Origin: CASICS01 sp045564455
GTDB taxonomy: Bacteria; Pseudomonadota; Gammaproteobacteria; Magnimaribacterales; AG-339-G14
Length of the DNA: 64,000 bases
Direction: 5' to 3'
NCBI GenBank assembly: GCA_045564455.1
Contig: JBJLHG010000002.1
Coordinates: 767,589-831,588 of the forward strand
Under the pieces are notes generated by a model, which saw only the letters and a list, made by a program, of their open reading frames with translations, had not been told where the DNA came from and did not search any database. The first letter of the stretch is position 1; the number at the start of each line of letters is the position of its first letter. A program made the position numbers and the translations under genes. Below, one piece after another: positions 53,012-61,655 of the stretch.

Positions 53012-54670
53012 TTGGATCAATTAAATAATTATATTTTATTAGTTGATAGTTACTTTGGGAGTGCGCCATGGTTCCCGCTATCGCTACTTGCAACCGGAAT
53101 TTTTTTCACAATCTATTTAGGTTTTCCTCAAATTAGATATTTTAAAAAAGGCTGGAATATTTTAGGTTCTGGTGGATTGTCAGCTGCAAAAGGTTTGACT
53201 AGTCCTTTTCAGGCTTTGAGTACAGCCTTATCCGGAACAGTAGGAACAGGAAATATTGGTGGCGTAGCCATGGCTATTTTCATTGGTGGTCCAGCTGCGC
53301 TTTTCTGGATGTGGATTACCGCGTTCTTAGGAATGACTACTAAATTTGTAGAAGTTACTTTATCTCATAAATATCGTAAAAAAACTTCCTCTGGATCTAT
53401 TTCCGGTGGTCCGATGATTTATATGGAAGATGGCTTAAATATGAAATGGTTGGGATATATTTTTGCTTTCTGTTTGTTGGTCTCTACTTTTGGTTCTGGA
53501 AACATGCCGCAAATTGATAATATTTCCAATACAATGAATTCAAGTTTTGGTATAGATCCATTACTGACTGCTTTTAGTATGACGGTCTTAGTAGGATTAG
53601 TAATCATTGGAGGAATAAACAGGATCGCTAGTTTTGCTGCTTCTATAGTGCCTGCAATGGCTTTTATATATGTATTAGGGTCACTAAGTGTTTTATTCTT
53701 TAACTATGCCAATATTTTACCGTCTCTCTACATTGTTGTGCATGATGTATTTAATGGTACGGCAGTTGTCGGCGGATTCTTAGGCGCAACTTTTTCTACA
53801 GCTTTTACTTATGGTGTCGCAAGAGGATTGTATTCTAATGAAGCTGGTCAAGGATCATCGCCAATTGCTCATGCAACTTCCAATACTGAACATTCAGTTG
53901 AAGAAGGTTTTGTCTCAATATTAGAGCCTTTTATAGATACTATTGTCATTTGCACTCTTACAGGCTTGGTTATTTTGGCATCGGGAGTTTGGACAGAAAA
54001 ATACCAGACGGATTTTGAAAATACTTCAATGTATTTTCTATCTCAGGAAAATTCAACAAAGTCTTTCAATGAACAAATTAATAGTTATCAAGGTTGCAAA
54101 AATTCTAATGATTCATGTTTCTCAGGCGATATAGAAATAAGAAAAGGAAAGATAGTGTCAGGCAATACAGTTTTTCATAATCGATCTCTTGCTGAAGATG
54201 TAGTTATTTATAACGGCATCAATTTTTATGATGGTCTTATAGAAATTGAAGATGGAATACTAGCTACTTCAGGAATTCGTGTGGAAGGGAAATCTCTAGT
54301 CAAGTCGGCTGTCTTGACAAGCAAAGCTTTTAATAAAGGTTTTTTTGGAAATTATGGTGAATTTATTGTTTCAATAGGATTGTTACTTTTTGCTTTCTCA
54401 ACAATGATCACTTGGTCATATTATGGAGATAGGTGCGCGGCTTATCTTTTTGGTGAAAAATCAATTATCTATTATAGGTTTTTCTATCTGGGTGCAATTT
54501 TTATTGCTGGAAGCGGGTTTATAGACACAGGAATTATTTGGAATTTTGCTTTGATAACTGTTGCCGCCTCAACGTTACCTAATTTAATTGCCATGATCTT
54601 ATTAAGAAAAGAGATTAAATCTTTGCTGTTAGATTACGTTGTGAGAGATAAAAAAGACAAGTTAACTTAA
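53012..54670 (+). CDS. AGCS family sodium:alanine/glycine symporter with large insertion
   Basis: The 552-residue protein starts at a TTG; no ATG fits upstream. It has the AGCS core (GTGNIGGVAMAIFIGGPAAL, about 77-96, then GPMIYMEDG and GLYSNEAGQGSSPIAHA). Sodium-coupled uptake of alanine or glycine is the family role. Between the helix before residue 330 and FSTMITWSYYGDRCAAYLFG (near 460) lies an extra polar segment of roughly 100 residues with two cysteines (CKNSNDSC), likely an extracytoplasmic loop. Standard AGCS carriers are about 450-480 residues. It overlaps the convergent peptidase by 9 bases. Confidence 0.9.
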   Translation: MDQLNNYILLVDSYFGSAPWFPLSLLATGIFFTIYLGFPQIRYFKKGWNILGSGGLSAAKGLTSPFQALSTALSGTVGTGNIGGVAMAIFIGGPAALFWMWITAFLGMTTKFVEVTLSHKYRKKTSSGSISGGPMIYMEDGLNMKWLGYIFAFCLLVSTFGSGNMPQIDNISNTMNSSFGIDPLLTAFSMTVLVGLVIIGGINRIASFAASIVPAMAFIYVLGSLSVLFFNYANILPSLYIVVHDVFNGTAVVGGFLGATFSTAFTYGVARGLYSNEAGQGSSPIAHATSNTEHSVEEGFVSILEPFIDTIVICTLTGLVILASGVWTEKYQTDFENTSMYFLSQENSTKSFNEQINSYQGCKNSNDSCFSGDIEIRKGKIVSGNTVFHNRSLAEDVVIYNGINFYDGLIEIEDGILATSGIRVEGKSLVKSAVLTSKAFNKGFFGNYGEFIVSIGLLLFAFSTMITWSYYGDRCAAYLFGEKSIIYYRFFYLGAIFIAGSGFIDTGIIWNFALITVAASTLPNLIAMILLRKEIKSLLLDYVVRDKKDKLT

Positions 54671-56695
54671 TAGATTAATTAAAAATGCATGGTCAAGTGC
54701 GCTTTCTTCAATTGCATTTAATCTTCCACTTTTCCCAGCATGTCCACCAACTAAATTCATTTTCATCAAAACTGGATTATCAGACAATGAATTTTCTCTT
54801 AATTTTGGAACGTATTTAGCAGGCTCGTAATACTGAACTTGAGAATCAAAAAGACTAGATGTTACTAAAACTGCTGGATAAAAAGAGGGTTTTATATTGT
54901 CGTAAGGAGAGTACTCTTTAATGTAATCATATTCTTCTTTGTTAGCAGGGTTTCCCCATTCTTTATACTCAAATGTCGTTAGTGGTATTGATTCATCAGA
55001 CATTGTTGTCAAAACGTCAACAAAAGGGACAGCTGAGATAATACCTTTATACAATTCTGGTTCCATATTTATGATAGCACCCATCAGCAAGCCTCCAGCG
55101 CTTCCTCCCATTGCAAATGTATTATCTTTTGAACCAAAGCCCGAATTTATCAATGCTTTAGTTGCATCAATAAAATCATAAAAGGTATTCATTTTTTTTA
55201 GCATTTTTCCATCTTCGTACCACTGTCGACCCATTTCTGAACCACCACGTATATTTGCTACAGCAAATATAAAGCCTCTATCCAATAAGGGTAATATAGA
55301 TGTTCTAAAACCAGCATCCATAATGCTGCCATAAGAACCATATCCATAAATTAAAATAGGAGCATTTTTTAAATCTATACCTTTTTTGAATACCATAGAT
55401 ACCGGGACTTTAGCTCCATCTCTTGCAGATATTTTTAAACGATCTACAGAGTATGATGATTCATTAAAATCCTTTATTTGCTGTTGCCAAATTACTTCTC
55501 TAGACCCTGACTCGATATTTTCTTTGAATACAGTGCTTGGAGTTTTTGGACTGGAATAACCAATATAAATATCGTCGCTAAAGTAATCATTATTAACAGA
55601 TAAATAAGCACTATATGCAGGATCATTAAAATCGATATTTTTCCTCGATAAATTTTCTTTATCCAAGCGGATTAATTTAGGCAAACCATCTTCTCTTACT
55701 TCTAAATAAATATATTTAGGAAAGGTAATAAAGCTTTCGATGAGAATTTTTGGATCGTGATCTATTACAGTTTCCCAGTTATCTCTCGAGCCAATTTCAT
55801 TTAAATTAAACTTCATCAATTTAAAATTTTTCGCATCATCTGAGTCAGTCAGAACATAACAGCATTCAGGCGTGTCTTCGATTGAATAGAGGTGTTTTTC
55901 TTCACGAGGCAATATACAAATCAATTTTGAGTTTTGAGTCTCTAAGTCAAGTAACAAAGTTTCTGATGATTCTGTTTTGCCGATATAGATATATAAATAT
56001 TTTTTGCTTCTAGACTTACCAATACTAAGATTAAATTCTGGATCTTTTTCTTCGTAAATAACTATATCTTCATCTTGAGATTGTCCTATCTTATGCTTCA
56101 AAACTTTATTAGTAATTAAAGTGATGGGATCTTTTTTTGTGTAATAAATATGATTATTATCCAACGCCCAAATTACATTTCCGGAACTATTTGAAACAGC
56201 ATCATCTAAGATATTGTTATTAGCTAAATCTTTAATTTTTATATTAAATTCTCGTCTACCCGATAGATCTTCACTATACGAAATTAAATTATGATCAGGA
56301 GAGGGTGATAATGAAGAAACACTATAATAATCATGACCCTTAGCCATCTCATTGATATCTAATAGAAGTTCTTTGGTACCATTTTTCTCTCGATAATAAG
56401 TGCTGTATTGTTTTGAGGACTCCATTTCAGAAAAATAATAATAGTCATCTTTTTTAATTTTCATAGACGTTTCATTGTCTGGTATGCGGCCTATCATTTC
56501 TTTATAGATTTCTTTCCTAGTATCTTTTTTCGAATCGAACCAATGTTCTAAATAAGCATTTTCTTTTTCAAGGTAACTAATGACTTCTTCATTCTTGCGA
56601 TCATCGTCGCGAAGCCAATAATAATCATCAATTCTTTCATCTCCATGAGCTATTAATTTTTTGGGTATTTTTTTTGGCTTTGGTGGGGTGTTCAT
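54662..56695 (-). CDS. ptrB: oligopeptidase B (S9A family serine peptidase)
   Basis: The 677-residue protein has a seven-bladed propeller N-terminal domain after RIDDYYWLRDD, and a C-terminal alpha/beta-hydrolase domain. The catalytic triad is S532 in GGSAGGLL, D617 in LFDSQVQY and H652 in GGHAGKSGR, numbering that I recall for E. coli oligopeptidase B. It cleaves short peptides after Arg or Lys in the cytoplasm. A small two-helix membrane protein is encoded 3 bases upstream on the same strand. Confidence 0.95.
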   Translation of the reverse strand: MNTPPKPKKIPKKLIAHGDERIDDYYWLRDDDRKNEEVISYLEKENAYLEHWFDSKKDTRKEIYKEMIGRIPDNETSMKIKKDDYYYFSEMESSKQYSTYYREKNGTKELLLDINEMAKGHDYYSVSSLSPSPDHNLISYSEDLSGRREFNIKIKDLANNNILDDAVSNSSGNVIWALDNNHIYYTKKDPITLITNKVLKHKIGQSQDEDIVIYEEKDPEFNLSIGKSRSKKYLYIYIGKTESSETLLLDLETQNSKLICILPREEKHLYSIEDTPECCYVLTDSDDAKNFKLMKFNLNEIGSRDNWETVIDHDPKILIESFITFPKYIYLEVREDGLPKLIRLDKENLSRKNIDFNDPAYSAYLSVNNDYFSDDIYIGYSSPKTPSTVFKENIESGSREVIWQQQIKDFNESSYSVDRLKISARDGAKVPVSMVFKKGIDLKNAPILIYGYGSYGSIMDAGFRTSILPLLDRGFIFAVANIRGGSEMGRQWYEDGKMLKKMNTFYDFIDATKALINSGFGSKDNTFAMGGSAGGLLMGAIINMEPELYKGIISAVPFVDVLTTMSDESIPLTTFEYKEWGNPANKEEYDYIKEYSPYDNIKPSFYPAVLVTSSLFDSQVQYYEPAKYVPKLRENSLSDNPVLMKMNLVGGHAGKSGRLNAIEESALDHAFLINLLS

Positions 56696-56698
56696 ATT

Positions 56699-56896
56699 CT
56701 AAGTTAGTAAAATTAAAAAGACGGATGATGTGGCTAATGAAAATCCTGAAGTCAATATTAGTGCTAAAAATCCAAAAGCCATATATAAATTTTCATCTTT
56801 AACGTTTTTAAGATATTTTATTTTTAGATAATTAAAGTATTTATAGCTAGATATAAATGTCAAAAAAAATATTAAAGCTGAAAGTACATAAATCAT
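56699..56896 (-). CDS. small two-helix membrane protein
   Basis: A 65-residue frame just upstream of ptrB with two hydrophobic segments (about 3-17 and 43-63) joined by a Lys-rich loop (KIKYLKNVKDEN). It looks like a real small inner-membrane protein by composition and tight spacing of 3 bases, but I recognise no family, and the ribosome site is weak. Confidence 0.5.
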   Translation of the reverse strand: MIYVLSALIFFLTFISSYKYFNYLKIKYLKNVKDENLYMAFGFLALILTSGFSLATSSVFLILLT

Positions 56897-56985
56897 AAAT
56901 AAGAGAGCTATACTAACTTAAGGTCAGTATGATTTATTATATTTTCTTATAAAATATATATTTATAAAAACCATTGAGGGGAGTT

Positions 56986-57957
56986 ATGAGTTCGCAAACC
57001 ATTATTAAAGAGTCTTGGCATAAAAATGTTTTCCCTATTGCGCTTTTAATAAGTGCTACCTTTTTACTTGTCTACGTTATTTTTGGTTATTTTGGTTTTG
57101 TTACAGCTTTGGAGCCAGGCGCTGTAATTGGAGAAGCTCACAGATGGTGTGAATCCGTTAGTGATTCTATGTTTAGAGAGCCAGTAAATACTCTATCTAA
57201 TTTAGGATTCATGATAACTGGTTTATATATGTTTTGGGTGCTATCTCAAGATACCGAAAGTAAAAACCAATTCCACGGCTTTACTCCTATAGCTATGCTT
57301 TATGCTGGTTGCGCTATTTATTTAGGCCCAGGATCTATGTTGATGCATGGAACACATACTTATTGGGGCGGCTGGGCTGATAATCTAAGCATGGTGATGT
57401 ATATTATTCTGCCTTGGCTTATCAATGTATCTGAAATGGGTAGATGGTCTGTTAAGAAGTTTTTTGTTGTTTATCTTTCAATTGTCTCAATTGATGGAGT
57501 AGGGCGTTGGTTCTTAGGATCTGACATGGGCATAGGATTTGAATTATTTGGCGTCTCGATTGGCTTATGGATTGTTTCAGAATTTCTGTATAGGTTTTAT
57601 TCTCAAACTGTAAGATGGCTTTCTGGATTTATCGGATTTATTGTCGCAGCAATCTTTGGAATATTTCCTACAGAAATAGTTGCAGAATTTGATAAGTATT
57701 GGTGGGTGCTTCTCTTTTGGGTTCCGGCTATTCTTTCACCTAATCCACCCAGATATCGTAGAGCTAACTACAATTGGTTTTATGCTGGAATGGCATGTTA
57801 TTTATTGGCTTTTACTATTTGGTTAAGAGGCGTTCCGGATAGTCCTTATTGCTATCCAGATTCACTAATTCAAGCACATGGAATATGGCATTTACTATGC
57901 GCAGCAGCAACTTTATGTTTCTTTAAGTTTTTAAGAACAGAAAAAGTTTTAAATTAA
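56986..57957 (+). CDS. ceramidase-like (CREST superfamily) membrane hydrolase
   Basis: The start is the ATG at 56986 after GAGGGGA; a TTG four codons earlier overlaps this site. The 323-residue protein has seven or more helices. Its key residues are WCE (54-56), EPVNTLSNLGF (E65, N68, S71), PGSMLMHGT (S117, H121), WADNLSM (D132) and the C-terminal HGIWH (H298, H302). These are the Ser/His/Asp/His ligands of alkaline ceramidases and related CREST hydrolases, which use zinc in the membrane to split amide bonds of lipids. The substrate in a bacterium is open: a sphingolipid, ornithine lipid or other amide. Confidence 0.85.
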   Translation: MSSQTIIKESWHKNVFPIALLISATFLLVYVIFGYFGFVTALEPGAVIGEAHRWCESVSDSMFREPVNTLSNLGFMITGLYMFWVLSQDTESKNQFHGFTPIAMLYAGCAIYLGPGSMLMHGTHTYWGGWADNLSMVMYIILPWLINVSEMGRWSVKKFFVVYLSIVSIDGVGRWFLGSDMGIGFELFGVSIGLWIVSEFLYRFYSQTVRWLSGFIGFIVAAIFGIFPTEIVAEFDKYWWVLLFWVPAILSPNPPRYRRANYNWFYAGMACYLLAFTIWLRGVPDSPYCYPDSLIQAHGIWHLLCAAATLCFFKFLRTEKVLN

Positions 57958-57975
57958 ATTTAGTATTTTTTTAAA

Positions 57976-58863
57976 ATGAGTAACTCTCAAGTTAACTTTA
58001 TTCTAATTCTTTTACTTGGTTTCGTTTGGGGAGCATCCTTCATGCTTAATAAAGTAATTGTTCAAGACATTAGTCCTGCTTTTATGACATCTGTACGATT
58101 ATTTTTAGCAGCAACTTTGTTATCTTTTTTTATAAAAAAAACTGATATTGAGAGTATCAAACAAAATATATTTATTTTATTTGTTATAGGAATTCTAAAT
58201 TTTTCGATACCTTTTTACTTGTACGCGAGAGCTGCAGTTGATTTAGATGCATCATTAACCGCAGTATTAAATGGCATCACGCCTATATTTGTTTTGCTTA
58301 TAGGAATTCTTTTTTTTAATAACAAAATTAATTTTAAACAAGTAGTAGGCATTACAATTGGTTTTATTGGATTAATAATGTTTACTGGATATGACTCATT
58401 AACTATATCTGCTTATCCTGTTGTATTGTGTTTAATGGGTTCCGTTTGTTATGCAATATGTACTAATGTTTTAGAAAAATTAAAACAAATAAGCACTATA
58501 GTTTTAACTACAATTCCTTTAATTTTTGGAGCTTTAGGCTCTATCCCTATGACTTTAGTGGAGATTAATACCAATTTTTATTTAAATCCAACGACTATCT
58601 CTATTGTTTCATTGCTTGTTCTTAGTTTTATTTGTACATCTTTAGGGCTCTTAGGATGGATCTATATTATGAAAAGATCGTCTGCTTTAATCGCTTCGAC
58701 AGTTATTTATTTAATCCCTATTACTGCGATGATCTGGAGCTCGTTGCTATTGTCTGAAATAATAACCTACTTAATGGTGATGGGCGTGTCTTTAATGCTC
58801 TTCGGTGTGTGGATGACGAACTATTTTGATATTAAAAAAAATCCAGGAAAAATTTATGAATAA
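57976..58863 (+). CDS. EamA family (DMT superfamily) transporter
   Basis: The 295-residue protein has ten hydrophobic segments in two EamA halves, with GFVWGASFMLNKVIVQDISP (15-34) and the typical P-P-x-x-A-x-x-R-like ISPAFMTSVRLFLA loop after the first. Members are small-molecule exporters or importers (amino acids, purines, metabolites); no substrate is evident. Its last codons overlap the start of the DUF5916 gene by 8 bases. Confidence 0.9.
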   Translation: MSNSQVNFILILLLGFVWGASFMLNKVIVQDISPAFMTSVRLFLAATLLSFFIKKTDIESIKQNIFILFVIGILNFSIPFYLYARAAVDLDASLTAVLNGITPIFVLLIGILFFNNKINFKQVVGITIGFIGLIMFTGYDSLTISAYPVVLCLMGSVCYAICTNVLEKLKQISTIVLTTIPLIFGALGSIPMTLVEINTNFYLNPTTISIVSLLVLSFICTSLGLLGWIYIMKRSSALIASTVIYLIPITAMIWSSLLLSEIITYLMVMGVSLMLFGVWMTNYFDIKKNPGKIYE

Positions 58864-61186
58864 AAAATATCTAGCAATTAGTCTTCTGTTTATTCATTCA
58901 TATATTTTTGGTATCAACATTGATGGGAGACTTTCTGAAACTGAATGGCTGAATGCCAAAAGTTTTGATAATTTCGTTACCGTTTTCCCCAATGATAAAT
59001 CTAAGCCTAAATATAAGACGGAAGTTAAGTATTTTTCAGATAAAAAAGGTATTTATTTTGGCGTAACTAGTGAGCAACCTTTTGAAACTCAAACATCTAA
59101 GAAGCATGTGCGTGACGATTTTATGGTCAGTGCTGATAGGATTTTTATAATCATAGATTTTGATGGAAATGCAAATACAGGATACGAGTTTGGGGTAAGT
59201 ATTGGTGATTCCTTAAGAGATGCAATTTATACAAATGAAAATGAAATTTCAGATAAATGGGATGCTATTTGGTACGCAAAGACTTCTCAAAATGAAAATT
59301 CCTGGATAGCAGAATATTTTATTCCATGGGGTGTAGCGCCAATGGCTGAGGTTGAGGGAAAAGAAAGAGAAATCAAAGTATCAGTTGCACGAAAGTATGT
59401 AAGTGAAAATCTTTTTTTCAATATGCCAGGTTTATGGATTTTTCAATCTCCATTTTTATCAAAGCTTCATCCTATATACATCGACAACTACAAAACGAAT
59501 ACGGCAGTTGGATCTAAGATTGATTTTTTTCCTTATTTAAGCGGAACAAATAATTTTATAGAGAACAACAGGTCTTTTAATGCTGGAGGAGAGATCTTTT
59601 GGGATTTAGATTCTGAAACTAAAATTGATATTTCCGTTAATCCAGATTTTGGTCAAGTAGAAAGTGACGATTTGATTGTAAACTTCTCAGCTAATGAAAC
59701 CTTCTACAGAGATAAAAGGCCATTTTTTACCGAAAATCAGTCCCTGTTCGATATATCTGGATGGGATACTTACTTCATAAATACTAGAAGAATTGGCGGT
59801 ATTGCAGACAAATGCTCATCTACCAATGAGAGTCATAAGGGTGAATGCGATGACTATGCTTACAAGTCATCTGACATTAACCTTGCTCTTAGATATTCAA
59901 AGAAGGGTAAAACAAACCAATATGGATTCTTTTCAGCTTTTGAAGATGACTCGATTTTCTCAGAGGGCAGGGATTACATTGCTGCTAGATACAAAAGAAA
60001 TCTATCGAGTATAAACGGAAAGGTTGGATATTTAGTTACTTCTGTTGATAGGCCTTCCATAGACAGAAAAGCTCAAGTTCATGTAGTAGATTATGATTTC
60101 TATCTAGGAAATTCTAAAAGATTTTCTGGTTGGATAGGGAATGCTGAAACTGAGGAGAAAGGTTCAAAAAAGTCTGGCCCAGGGCTTCGTGCGACTCTTG
60201 CTCAAAGATTTTCTGATAAATTGTTTTCTTTTTCATATCTTAATTATCACCATGAGAACTTTAATATTAATGATATGGGGTACATAAAAAAAAGAGATAA
60301 TTTTTCTTTTGGTAATTTCTTTGAGTATCTTAATCCTGTTTTAGATAAAAATTCATCCTTAGCACAACATGAATTTGGCTTAAGATTAGGTTATCAAAGA
60401 TCAGCCAATGAAGGTTACGGTAATGGCTTTGATTTATATTTTGACTATGAGGCTCAATTTAAAGATCGATCTAAGATTAAGTTTTCATGTGAATGCACTA
60501 TTACAAGAGGAAAAGATTATGTTGAAACAAGAAAATATGTTTCTGCACCTTTCATTGAGCAACTCTCTACTTTTAGTCTAAGTTCTTCATACTCAACGCC
60601 AGATACAGAAAGATATCAATCTATATATAAAATAAAATATAGCTCTTCAGGTTACCAAGCAAATACTTCCGTTGCTGATTTGAGAAGCGAAAGTTTCACT
60701 TTGGGTTATTCAACAAAAATAAATCCGTCTGAATTAGCTCAAATTACTCTTGATTGGTTCAATTATGAGAGACGAAATAACTGGTCCAAGTACAGTGCAG
60801 AAAATCTATTCGGTTACTATGATAAAAGATTGGTTTCGTCTGGAGCTAGCATAGATTTATTCATTGGAAATCGACAGGAATTTAAGATTAAAGCAACCAT
60901 ATATGGCTTAACAGGCGAAAATTCTAGAGCTTATAGAGTTTCTAGTTCTGGTTATATGGAATCCAGCTCTGACTCATTAAATGATTTTCAATTATCTGAA
61001 ACAGCCTTACAGATGAGATATAAATATGAATTTTCTCCTTTATCTAATTTGTATGTGGTTTATACCAGAGCTGGAAAACTAGCTAATATTTTAAACTCAG
61101 CAGATAACATTACTGATATATATTCTGATGCATGGACCAACCAAACCTTAGATAAATTTATTGTTAAGATAAGATATAAATTTTAG
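58856..61186 (+). CDS. DUF5916 outer-membrane protein with CBM9-like domain
   Basis: The start is the ATG at 58856, ten codons into the longest frame and overlapping the EamA gene by 8 bases; it gives a signal peptide (about 1-19). The N-terminal 200 residues form a carbohydrate-binding-module-9-like domain (INIDGRLSETEWLNA). The signature NPDFGQVESDDLIVNFSANE and YRDKRPFFTENQ then identifies DUF5916, and the remaining 450 residues alternate like beta strands and end in F. The family is predicted to sit in the outer membrane; its role is unknown. It lies 8 bases before the GlcG-like gene. Confidence 0.88.
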   Translation: MNKKYLAISLLFIHSYIFGINIDGRLSETEWLNAKSFDNFVTVFPNDKSKPKYKTEVKYFSDKKGIYFGVTSEQPFETQTSKKHVRDDFMVSADRIFIIIDFDGNANTGYEFGVSIGDSLRDAIYTNENEISDKWDAIWYAKTSQNENSWIAEYFIPWGVAPMAEVEGKEREIKVSVARKYVSENLFFNMPGLWIFQSPFLSKLHPIYIDNYKTNTAVGSKIDFFPYLSGTNNFIENNRSFNAGGEIFWDLDSETKIDISVNPDFGQVESDDLIVNFSANETFYRDKRPFFTENQSLFDISGWDTYFINTRRIGGIADKCSSTNESHKGECDDYAYKSSDINLALRYSKKGKTNQYGFFSAFEDDSIFSEGRDYIAARYKRNLSSINGKVGYLVTSVDRPSIDRKAQVHVVDYDFYLGNSKRFSGWIGNAETEEKGSKKSGPGLRATLAQRFSDKLFSFSYLNYHHENFNINDMGYIKKRDNFSFGNFFEYLNPVLDKNSSLAQHEFGLRLGYQRSANEGYGNGFDLYFDYEAQFKDRSKIKFSCECTITRGKDYVETRKYVSAPFIEQLSTFSLSSSYSTPDTERYQSIYKIKYSSSGYQANTSVADLRSESFTLGYSTKINPSELAQITLDWFNYERRNNWSKYSAENLFGYYDKRLVSSGASIDLFIGNRQEFKIKATIYGLTGENSRAYRVSSSGYMESSSDSLNDFQLSETALQMRYKYEFSPLSNLYVVYTRAGKLANILNSADNITDIYSDAWTNQTLDKFIVKIRYKF

Positions 61187-61194
61187 GGGAAATT

Positions 61195-61647
61195 ATGATA
61201 AAAAATCCAGGTGAAATTTGTTTAGACGAAGCTCTATTAATTTGCCAAGAGACTTTAAAGAAGGGAAGATCAGAGAATTTTATGCCTTTAACGGTGGTGG
61301 TTATAGATGTTGCTGGCGTCATAAGAGCAACTCTTTCTGAAGAAGGTAGCAGTATAGTAAGACCAGACATTGCTTATGCCAAAGCTTGGTCATGTTTAGC
61401 TTATGGTGCATCCACCAATACAATTAGAGATATATTAGAAGATCAACCTCGTTTGGATAAAGCCTTTACTGGGATGCAAACGATGGCTGGTGGTAAATTA
61501 ATTCCTACTCCTGGAGGAATAATCATACAAAAAGATAAAAAAAATATTGGTGCAGTTGGCGTATCAGGAGATAGATCAGCACAAGATGAAATTTGTGCCA
61601 TTGCTGGAGTAGAATCAGCTGGATTAATTGCTAGCCATTCTTCGTAA
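61195..61647 (+). CDS. GlcG/HbpS family heme-binding protein
   Basis: The 150-residue protein fits the GlcG/HbpS family (DUF336): LDEALLICQETLKKG, PLTVVVIDVAGVIRATLSEEG, YAKAWSCLAYG and GVSGDRSAQDEICA near the end, all conserved elements. Some members bind heme and sense redox stress; others are encoded beside enzymes acting on glycolate, propanediol or aromatic compounds. Here the next gene, 8 bases on, is a ThDP-dependent enzyme, and a dehalogenase follows. Confidence 0.85.
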   Translation: MIKNPGEICLDEALLICQETLKKGRSENFMPLTVVVIDVAGVIRATLSEEGSSIVRPDIAYAKAWSCLAYGASTNTIRDILEDQPRLDKAFTGMQTMAGGKLIPTPGGIIIQKDKKNIGAVGVSGDRSAQDEICAIAGVESAGLIASHSS

Positions 61648-61655
61648 AATTTTTA

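Noticed and set aside
52981..53020. Possible glycine riboswitch before the AGCS symporter.
   Set aside because: Only about 10 bases separate the glutaredoxin stop from the symporter start, which leaves no space for an aptamer.
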